From assembly GCF_900111675.1 (NCBI RefSeq), contig NZ_FOHO01000020.1, positions 1 through 52,990 on the forward strand: DNA of 52,990 bases, given 5' to 3'. The translations under genes were made by a program, and so were the position numbers. Source of the DNA: Paracoccus homiensis. GTDB taxonomy: Bacteria; Pseudomonadota; Alphaproteobacteria; Rhodobacterales; Rhodobacteraceae. The notes beneath the pieces are model-generated. The model made no database searches and was not told where the DNA came from. It saw nothing but the letters and a program-made list of their open reading frames with translations. How positions within the stretch are numbered: the stretch's first letter is position 1; every line of letters starts with the position of its first letter. Below are positions 48,238 to 52,990 of the stretch, one piece after another.

Positions 48238-48441
48238 GTCTTTCTCACACCATGATTTAGCGGCGATATGGCTGGGGAAATCCCCTTTCCATTCGCCGCT
48301 TTTCAACACCTGAACTACGCCGTCGTGTCGGTCGGAGGCGATCTTATATTCGCCGTGCATCAAGCCCCCTTCGCCAAGGTAATCCCATTTAATGTCGGAT
48401 TGGCGGGGGAAAAGGCGAGAAAACAAACTCAGCAACCGCAT
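48142..48441 (-). CDS. Reverse-strand hypothetical protein after the tailspike (99 aa)
   Basis: The frame begins MRLLSLFSRLFPRQSDIKWD, with GGAGG five bases before the ATG and a fair promoter upstream. The first 70 residues (YLGEGGLMHGEYKIASDRHD, GVVQVLKSGEWKGDFPSHIA) look like a real small protein. The last 30 run antisense to the tailspike end and look like noise, so the original stop may be lost. It could be a moron. The terminator of the tail operon lies inside it. Confidence 0.5.
   Translation of the reverse strand: MRLLSLFSRLFPRQSDIKWDYLGEGGLMHGEYKIASDRHDGVVQVLKSGEWKGDFPSHIAAKSWCEKDLRLCVGQTPARDGDARRQGCAVIGDGDAGSG
48259..48303 (+). terminator. Terminator of the tail operon (nested hairpin)
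   Basis: AGCGGCGA (48259-48266) pairs with TCGCCGCT (48293-48300), followed by TTT. An inner GGGGA-AA-TCCCC hairpin lies in the loop. It follows the tailspike stop by 21 bp. The sequence also codes on the minus strand, so it may be coincidental. Confidence 0.5.
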
Positions 48442-48463
48442 CACTACCTCCATATGACTTTAC

Positions 48464-48493
48464 AATATGTGATTCGGATTCTGTAAAAATCAA
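48464..48493 (-). promoter_or_regulatory. Promoter of the reverse-strand gene at 48142-48441
   Basis: On the minus strand TTGATT, an 18-bp spacer and CATATT lie 22 bp before the ATG. Confidence 0.5.
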
Positions 48494-48502
48494 GGATCAT
48501 CC

Positions 48503-48808
48503 ATGACGCAAATCATCCGCGACCTGCTGACGCCAGAGGCGCAGCGGGATGCTTACACATGGGCGGCTGTTCTGGTCGCCCATTTCGGCATTGGCGCGTG
48601 CCTGCGCATGATCGGCCTGCCGCTTGTGGTCATCGCAATCGGATACGCGGGCTTCGAGACAATGCAGGCGGGCATTAGCGGCGTTTTCCTGCCTTGGGAC
48701 AGCGTGCTTGACTGGTCGGCTGTCATGCTCGGCGCTGTGGCGAAAGGCCCGCTGGCGGTCGCGGCATTGGCCGTCATCGCCCTTGTTGGCACAGGGAGGC
48801 GGCGCTGA
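48503..48808 (+). CDS. Small membrane protein of the lysis region (101 aa), holin-like
   Basis: Three hydrophobic segments can be read: TWAAVLVAHFGIGACLRMIG, LPLVVIAIGYAGFETMQAGI and AVMLGAVAKGPLAVAALAVIALVG, with a basic end GTGRRR. The size and three spans fit a class I holin, but the protein is followed by other membrane proteins and another holin candidate exists at 51342. TGATG overlap with the next gene. Confidence 0.6.
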   Translation: MTQIIRDLLTPEAQRDAYTWAAVLVAHFGIGACLRMIGLPLVVIAIGYAGFETMQAGISGVFLPWDSVLDWSAVMLGAVAKGPLAVAALAVIALVGTGRRR

Positions 48809-49269
48809 TGCTGTATACCGACGAAAAGCTGGGCCTGTGGGTGCCAATCGCGCTGCTGCTGTTCGCGGCGGTTAACTTCGCGGTGCCTTCGGGCTTCTGG
48901 TTCCGCGTTGACAGGCTTGACGTGCATGACGGCGTATACGGTCAGCCGATCATCGTGGACTATGACCGCGAGATCATCCGGCCTTTCACGGCAGACTGGC
49001 GCGTCAAGATCCGCCGCGCGTCTGGCGATGGGCTGGAATGGGTCTGCGCATCGCCGTTGCAGCGCGAGGATTACGACGACCGCAGCCGCAAGCCGCAGCC
49101 TGTCACGCTGGAATGGCTGGCATGGACCGATCCCCGATGCTACGAACTGACGCCGGGCGATTACGTCATGACCGTCACATGGGAACTTAACCCGGACGGC
49201 CTGCAATCGCTGTTTCTGCGCCGCACCGTCAGCATGACCGACAGTTTCACGATTGAGGCCGCGCTATGA
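48808..49269 (+). CDS. Membrane-anchored hypothetical phage protein (153 aa)
   Basis: One N-terminal membrane span (LGLWVPIALLLFAAVNFAV) holds a beta-rich periplasmic part (GFWFRVDRLDVHDGVYGQPI, WRVKIRRASGDGLEWVCASP, YVMTVTWELNPDGLQSLFLR) with two Cys. It is part of a run of four coupled membrane proteins. Role unknown; a lysis or exclusion function is possible. Confidence 0.65.
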   Translation: MLYTDEKLGLWVPIALLLFAAVNFAVPSGFWFRVDRLDVHDGVYGQPIIVDYDREIIRPFTADWRVKIRRASGDGLEWVCASPLQREDYDDRSRKPQPVTLEWLAWTDPRCYELTPGDYVMTVTWELNPDGLQSLFLRRTVSMTDSFTIEAAL

Positions 49270-49688
49270 TCCCGATGCAGCACCGCCCATTGCAATGGGA
49301 TTTCGCAATTCGGATCATGGCCGCATCGGCGCTGTTCTGGCTGGGCATGGCGATCACGCCCGACCCGCTGGGGCCGTCAGTCTATGGTCACATGGCGCAG
49401 AACGTCGAGGCCGAGGCATGGGCGGCTGGCTTTCTCGGCGCGTCCCTGATGGTGCTGTATGGCTGTCACATCAACGGGCGATGGCGATGGTCGCCAGTCT
49501 TGCGGATCGCGGGCTATGTGATCCTGACCGTGCTTTTCCTGCTGCTGACCTATTCGTCATTCTCTGCCCCGTCTGGCGTCGTGATCTGGTCGTGGACGCT
49601 GCCATGCTTTGTGTGGCCCTGCGTTCGCTTTCTGCGGCTGAACATCATCGATGCGGGGCGGCGTTGGAGGGGCCGTGATGGGTGCTGA
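49266..49688 (+). CDS. Polytopic membrane phage protein (140 aa)
   Basis: Three to four hydrophobic segments are visible: FAIRIMAASALFWLGMAI, AEAWAAGFLGASLMVLYGC, ILTVLFLLLTYSSF and WSWTLPCFVWPCVRFL. It overlaps both neighbours by a few bases. No family is recognised. Confidence 0.65.
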   Translation: MIPMQHRPLQWDFAIRIMAASALFWLGMAITPDPLGPSVYGHMAQNVEAEAWAAGFLGASLMVLYGCHINGRWRWSPVLRIAGYVILTVLFLLLTYSSFSAPSGVVIWSWTLPCFVWPCVRFLRLNIIDAGRRWRGRDGC

Positions 49689-49971
49689 GGAAATCCAAGC
49701 CTTCGGGGATTTCGGCCCGGTTTATGGGACGATCCTGATCCTTGCCGTGATCCTGGTGCCCGTGCTGGTGCCGATGCTGAACCGCGAGCGCAAGAAATCG
49801 CACGATCCTTTCCCGGAACTGATGGGCCAGATCAACGGAATGCGGGCCAATTCCGAAGCAAAAGCCCGCGAGATTGAGCGGTTGCGTGCGGAGTTTGTCG
49901 AATTGCGTCGGGACCATGACAAGCTGGAACACCGCTTTGACCTGTGGTCGATCATGGAGCGCAAGAAATGA
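49678..49971 (+). CDS. Membrane protein with coiled coil (97 aa), inner-spanin-like
   Basis: A short periplasmic or luminal start is followed by one membrane span (YGTILILAVILVPVLVPML) and a long charged helix (INGMRANSEAKAREIERLRAEFVELRRDHDKLEHRF). This is the build of an i-spanin or of a spanin-like lysis protein. The following small gene overlaps by ATGA, as spanin pairs do, but it lacks a clear lipobox. GGAGGGG precedes ATG 49678. Confidence 0.6.
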   Translation: MGAEEIQAFGDFGPVYGTILILAVILVPVLVPMLNRERKKSHDPFPELMGQINGMRANSEAKAREIERLRAEFVELRRDHDKLEHRFDLWSIMERKK

Positions 49972-50168
49972 TCCACTGGCACGCATCCTGCATCCTCGGG
50001 CTGTGTGTCACGGGCCGTTATCGACCACTTTGTAGCGTGATCCACTGCGCTCCCGAATGCCGCGCACGGGCCGCGTTTCAGCGTTGGGCGGATCGCTACT
50101 TTGACGAGCCGGATCATACGCTGCGGATGCACGCTATCTGGCTGCTGGGGGCGATGCTGCGGAAATGA
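49968..50168 (+). CDS. Small Cys-rich hypothetical protein (66 aa)
   Basis: MIHWHASCILGLCVTGRYRP has six Cys in the first 40 residues in all (SCILGLC, LCSVIHCAPEC) and a helical end. A weak signal-like start exists, but no convincing lipobox. It is coupled by ATGA to the coiled-coil membrane protein. It may be a metal-binding protein or a divergent outer spanin. Confidence 0.5.
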   Translation: MIHWHASCILGLCVTGRYRPLCSVIHCAPECRARAAFQRWADRYFDEPDHTLRMHAIWLLGAMLRK

Positions 50169-50194
50169 GAGCGCCGCCGGGAAGCGAGCGGATC

Positions 50195-50770
50195 CTAAAG
50201 CGGCCCGGTGTAATGCGAGCGCTTCTTACGGTGGGAAATGTTCCATATCAAGGATCCGCTTACCCCGTATTCTCTTGCCAGCTCGACCTGTGTTGACCCT
50301 TCCGCCAGCCGCCTTCGGATGACATCCACATCCTCATTGCTCAGCTTTGATGACGGGTGCCGCTCACCACGTATATTGATTAGACCCGTCGCCCATTGGT
50401 GGGCGGTATTCTCAGCCAGAGTGACCCATTCGAGATTTGACGAATTGTTGTTCATCTTGTCTCCGTCGATGTGGTTCACCGAAGCGCCCTCGAAGCATCC
50501 GGGAACGAATGCCTTCGCTACCAGCCTGTGGACAAGAAGCTTCTTTCTGGTCGTCCCGTATTTAGGCGCAACAGTCAGATACCCTGTGGCAGCAACATAA
50601 GGTGACAAGACCTTTCCCGCGCGCCGCTGCGGGTTGGGCTTTCCATTCCTCGTCCCTTGGCGGACCGAAGGCAGTGTCCTCACCCTTCCTTCGTTTGAAA
50701 CCTCTAGCAGATCCTCTCTGCCCTCCACTGGCAGCCAATTTTCCAATTCAACCTCACAATTGCAACCCAT
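50195..50770 (-). CDS. HNH homing endonuclease (NUMOD4 + HNH)
   Basis: The 191-aa enzyme begins with a NUMOD4 module (ENWLPVEGREDLLEVSNEGR) and a middle YLTVAPKYGTTRKKLLVHRLVAKAFVP. The HNH core is VNHIDGDKMNNNSSNLEWVT (H...N...N), and a C-terminal HTH follows (LSNEDVDVIRRRLAEGSTQVELAREYGVSGSLIWNI). It is a free-standing homing enzyme that copies itself into related phages by cutting the empty site. It stands on the reverse strand between the lysis genes, with its start 24 bp from the lysozyme start. ATG 50770 or GTG 50776. Confidence 0.9.
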   Translation of the reverse strand: MGCNCEVELENWLPVEGREDLLEVSNEGRVRTLPSVRQGTRNGKPNPQRRAGKVLSPYVAATGYLTVAPKYGTTRKKLLVHRLVAKAFVPGCFEGASVNHIDGDKMNNNSSNLEWVTLAENTAHQWATGLINIRGERHPSSKLSNEDVDVIRRRLAEGSTQVELAREYGVSGSLIWNISHRKKRSHYTGPL

Positions 50771-50793
50771 ACACACTTGTGGAGCAAAAACAC

Positions 50794-51345
50794 ATGAGAA
50801 TCAACGAAAATGGCCTTGCGCTGATCAAGGAGTTTGAGGGTCTTGTGCCCTTTTGGTATCAAGATCCCGTGGGCGTTTGGACGTGCTGTTACGGCCATAC
50901 TGACGCCGCAGGCGATCCAAAGCACGCCGCCACAAAGAACAAGCGGTTTTCGCAATCTGAAGCCGACGAAATCCTGCGCCGTGATCTGGGCCGATATGAG
51001 GCGGACGTGGCCCGACTGGTCAAGGTGCCGCTGAACGAAAACCAGCACGCCGCGCTGGTCAGCTTCACCTACAATCTGGGCGCGGGCAATCTCGGATCGT
51101 CCACCCTTCTGCGCAAGCTGAACGCGGGCGATTATGCCGGGGCGGCTGCTGAGTTCCCGCGATGGAACAAGGCGGGCGGCAAGGTGCTGGCGGGGCTGAC
51201 CCGTCGCCGCAAAGCCGAACAAACGCTGTTCAACAAGCCCGTGTCGCGCACGATCACCGCGCCCGCCACCAATTCGCCCGCCCTTGCCGGGGGCGTTATC
51301 GCTGCAATCGTGGCGCTGGTCGCCGCATATCTGGGGCTGAAATGA
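50794..51345 (+). CDS. GH24 lysozyme (endolysin) with C-terminal membrane segment
   Basis: The 183-aa muramidase shows the T4-type triad in KEFEGLVPFWYQDPVGVWT: Glu, then Asp 9 residues on, then Thr 6 further. The block YGHTDAAG follows, then SFTYNLGAGNLGSSTLLRKL and the conserved AEFPRWNKAGGKVLAGLTRR. A C-terminal hydrophobic helix (LAGGVIAAIVALVAAYLGLK) suggests membrane tethering, so release may depend on depolarisation. The unusual CCYG replaces the common TIGYG. ATG 50794 has GGAG nine bases upstream; the longer frame upstream is rejected because it runs antisense to the HNH gene. Confidence 0.92.
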   Translation: MRINENGLALIKEFEGLVPFWYQDPVGVWTCCYGHTDAAGDPKHAATKNKRFSQSEADEILRRDLGRYEADVARLVKVPLNENQHAALVSFTYNLGAGNLGSSTLLRKLNAGDYAGAAAEFPRWNKAGGKVLAGLTRRRKAEQTLFNKPVSRTITAPATNSPALAGGVIAAIVALVAAYLGLK

Positions 51346-51704
51346 TGAACCCGCTGTATATCTTCAAAACCCTTCGCGACCTGAACGCCCTGATCCAGCA
51401 GGCCAACGCGCTTGCAGGGCCGGATAAGCGATGGTCCCTGGCTTTCACCAATCGGTCGTTCGTGCTGGCCGTTGTCGGGTTTCTCGCCACGACCGCGCTG
51501 ATGATCGGGCTGCCGTTCCCGCTGCCAATCGACGTGACGGCGGAAACGGTCTATGCGATCCTGTCGCTGGGTGCGCTGGCGTGGGCTGGCATCGAGCGGG
51601 TCACGGGCAAGACGCGGGCGATCTGGACGCCGAGGCAGGCCAAGGACGCCGTGCAGGAGGCTGACGCGCTGTCCGAGGCTCTGCGCAAGGCGGGGGCGAA
51701 GTGA
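51342..51704 (+). CDS. Holin-like protein (120 aa)
   Basis: The protein has two membrane spans (FVLAVVGFLATTALMIGLPF and VYAILSLGALAWAGIERVTG), a polar N-terminal helix and a charged C-terminal tail (RQAKDAVQEADALSEALRKA). This is a class II-like holin build. Its ATG overlaps the lysozyme stop (ATGA). It should open the inner membrane at the time of lysis. Confidence 0.7.
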   Translation: MMNPLYIFKTLRDLNALIQQANALAGPDKRWSLAFTNRSFVLAVVGFLATTALMIGLPFPLPIDVTAETVYAILSLGALAWAGIERVTGKTRAIWTPRQAKDAVQEADALSEALRKAGAK

Positions 51705-51801
51705 AGGCGCGGCGGGTGTGGCCGTATTGGGCGCGGATCATCAGGCCGAAGTGATGCGTTAACCGCTTGCGCATTTGTTCTGCATTCGTTCTTATCGAGC
51801 G

Positions 51802-52014
51802 ATGCGAATCCATAACCCGATATTCCCGCACGATACGGCGCTGTTCATCATCTGGGCGCATCCGCCCAAAGGTGAGCCTTACACCTTGGCTGCGGGCGGC
51901 CTGCGTGCGATGAATGCCGCGTGGCCGACCGTCCAGGATGAGGCGCGGGACTGCGAACTGACGCTGCAGCATGGGGCGCGGGTGATCAGGAGCCGGGATC
52001 CGATGGGGAGGTGA
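51802..52014 (+). CDS. Hypothetical phage protein (70 aa)
   Basis: MRIHNPIFPHDTALFIIWAH continues PPKGEPYTLAAGGLRAMNAAWPTVQDEARDCELTL. The fold looks small and mixed. The ribosome site is weak, and an earlier TTG (51775) is possible. The end overlaps the reverse-strand gene tail to tail by 29 bp. Unknown role. Confidence 0.5.
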   Translation: MRIHNPIFPHDTALFIIWAHPPKGEPYTLAAGGLRAMNAAWPTVQDEARDCELTLQHGARVIRSRDPMGR

Positions 52015-52174
52015 CGCCCCCGCGATAACGGGCGAGGGCGGCGCGGCGCTCACTGTTGAGATGATACTTCATTATCCGGGCGGTTTCGTCGTCCATCTTG
52101 AGCCGACTAAGAACAATCTCAAGCGCCCTAACTGTAGTCATCTCGCGCACCTCGGCGTCGGTGGGGCGGGTCAT
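51986..52174 (-). CDS. Small reverse-strand phage protein (62 aa)
   Basis: MTRPTDAEVREMTTVRALEI is a helical, charged protein. AGGAG lies seven bases before ATG 52174, and the ATG overlaps the stop of the membrane peptide gene upstream. The pair forms a separate leftward unit near attR. Confidence 0.6.
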   Translation of the reverse strand: MTRPTDAEVREMTTVRALEIVLSRLKMDDETARIMKYHLNSERRAALARYRGGVTSPSDPGS

Positions 52175-52329
52175 GGGTATACTCCTATGAAGCGAAGGGC
52201 AGCCCCGGAAAGCTGACCCAGAACAAACAGCGCGTTTAGCGCGAGAACGGCGAGGCAGATCACAAGAAGCCCCGCGAGAAATCCGGCGAACATTTCTGCG
52301 ATGGTATTCACGGCGCGGTCAATCATCAT
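52171..52329 (-). CDS. Small membrane protein (52 aa) near attR
   Basis: MMIDRAVNTIAEMFAGFLAG continues with LLVICLAVLALNALFVLGQL, one or two membrane spans. AGGAGACG directly precedes the double ATG. It is the first gene of a two-gene leftward unit that could be expressed from the prophage. Role unknown. Confidence 0.6.
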   Translation of the reverse strand: MMIDRAVNTIAEMFAGFLAGLLVICLAVLALNALFVLGQLSGAALRFIGVYP

Positions 52330-52451
52330 CGTCTCCTATCGGCATTGTGGACCACGCGATTTTTGCCGTGGGTCAAAACGCCGAAAAGCTGTTGAAAAAC
52401 AATGTCGCGGTAGTGCTATGGTAGGCCCGGCAGGACTTCCATCCCTTCAGG

Positions 52452-52661
52452 CTACTCGGGCAATGGGTCATTCCCTTGAGGAATGTTGGCCCACCATTCG
52501 GGCGTCCAATTCAGTTCACGGGTAAACGGTCGGTCGCTCATACCAGTGACCCACACCCCGCCCGTCTTGAGCATAGCAATACCGCCAGAGACGAGCACCG
52601 GAACCCCTTTGGGGCATATATCAACGGGCATCTGCCGCAGGGGATAAATTCTATCTTTCAT
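52452..52661 (-). CDS. Hypothetical phage protein (69 aa) near attR
   Basis: MKDRIYPLRQMPVDICPKGV, then VSGGIAMLKTGGVWVTGMSD and the end NWTPEWWANIPQGNDPLPE. The W-x-P-x-W-W end resembles small DUF551-like proteins, but the likeness is weak. CGGAGG precedes ATG 52661 by six bases. The 122 bp between it and the membrane peptide gene shows no gene. Confidence 0.6.
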   Translation of the reverse strand: MKDRIYPLRQMPVDICPKGVPVLVSGGIAMLKTGGVWVTGMSDRPFTRELNWTPEWWANIPQGNDPLPE

Positions 52662-52719
52662 GTCAGCCTCCGGGCTATCTGTTTAGTGTGTTGAACGGAA
52701 CGGGACGCAGCCCGCGTAA

Positions 52720-52731
52720 AAGAAGTGCGCT
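52720..52731. repeat. Candidate integrase arm-type site, right copy
   Basis: AAGAAGTGCGCT, identical to 7697-7708, lies 106 bp inside attR in an otherwise gene-free stretch (52662-52837). Confidence 0.5.
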
Positions 52732-52837
52732 AAGGTTCAAGGGACCTGCACGGACCGAAACCGACTGCGAACATCCGTAAAGGCGCTGCATATTAACCGT
52801 GCGTTTGCAGGTATTTGCGCCCTCTGCGTGTCGCGAC

Positions 52838-52887
<50 letters not shown>

Positions 52888-52950
52888 AGTTCATCTCTCC
52901 CTCGCTTGCGGCGTCTAGGTCATGTTGACAAAAGGCGCAGCCAGAGGCGG

Positions 52951-52990
52951 ATGGATGTTATGTCCATGAAGCCGAGGAAACTCTCAGCGG
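52951..52990 (+). CDS. Possible start of a host ORF running off the window
   Basis: AGAGGCGG precedes ATG 52951, and the frame MDVMSMKPRKLSA stays open to the end of the window. TTGACA at 52925 could be a -35 box. Too short to judge; it may belong to a mobile element next to the tRNA. Confidence 0.25.
   Translation, partial: MDVMSMKPRKLSA

Noticed and set aside
50602..50793. N-terminal extension of the lysozyme
   Set aside because: It runs antisense to the HNH gene and lacks any motif. ATG 50794 has an RBS and starts the normal GH24 domain.
51701..51754. 17-codon frame from GTG in a GTGA overlap after the holin-like gene
   Set aside because: Too short, Arg/Trp-rich without pattern. The overlap alone is weak support.

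Overview
The window comes from a GC-rich alphaproteobacterium of the Rhodobacteraceae, most like Paracoccus. This rests on codon use, the lon / HU-like / tRNA-Val order and the many alphaproteobacterial phage families present. It has three parts. (1) Positions 1-1320 lie at the 3' side of a tRNA-Asn gene. They hold the right end of an IS3-family element and, directly behind it, a SacI-like restriction endonuclease gene that has lost its 5' end. (2) Positions 1319-7648 are host chromosome: tRNA-Asn, an MBL-fold hydrolase, an EnvZ/ChvG-type sensor kinase, lon with a heat-shock-type promoter and a strong terminator, an HU-like protein, tRNA-Val(CAC), a histidine phosphatase and tRNA-Val(TAC).

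(3) From 7599 to 52887 lies an apparently full-length prophage of about 45.3 kb with siphovirus-type genes. It is integrated in the 3' half of tRNA-Val(TAC). An identical 50-bp core flanks it, the left copy completing the tRNA. A 12-bp repeat just inside each end is a candidate integrase arm site.

The leftward early operon (15412 to 7723) encodes a lipoprotein, small membrane and accessory proteins, a Gp157-like protein, a Rad52-like annealing protein, SSB, a phosphatase, NinB, a Ref-like nuclease, a GapR-like protein, excisionase and integrase, mostly joined by 4-nt start/stop overlaps. A cluster of hairpins inside it (13269-13432) shows anti-Shine-Dalgarno loops like the Rhodobacter cuckoo (CcsR) RNAs. 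The immunity region (15470-16140) has a CI-like repressor between two divergent promoters, each carrying TCCTC-N4-GAGGA operators. The rightward promoter seems to yield a leaderless Cro-like mRNA. The rightward early operon (16137-23291) carries a GIY-YIG/HTH fusion, a frameshifted RusA, a DUF1376 replication protein, and a primase-helicase whose zinc-finger module is out of frame at a G7 run.

Between the early and late genes is a small autonomous operon (23339-23807): a strong promoter with an inverted repeat between -35 and -10, a 66-aa acidic protein and a 64-aa XRE regulator. This is the layout of an anti-CRISPR (acr-aca) locus. A structured non-coding stretch follows (23808-24445), then the late genes: terminase, portal, MuF-like protein, scaffold, capsid, connectors, tail tube, chaperone, tape measure, tail tip, an Ig-like fibre and a beta-helix tailspike. 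The lysis region has several small membrane proteins, a GH24 lysozyme and a two-segment holin candidate, interrupted by an HNH homing endonuclease. Reverse-strand genes at 32210-32644, 48142-48441 and 51986-52661 are likely morons or lysogen-expressed genes.

All calls come from reading the sequence without database searches. Family names rest on recognised motifs and gene order.
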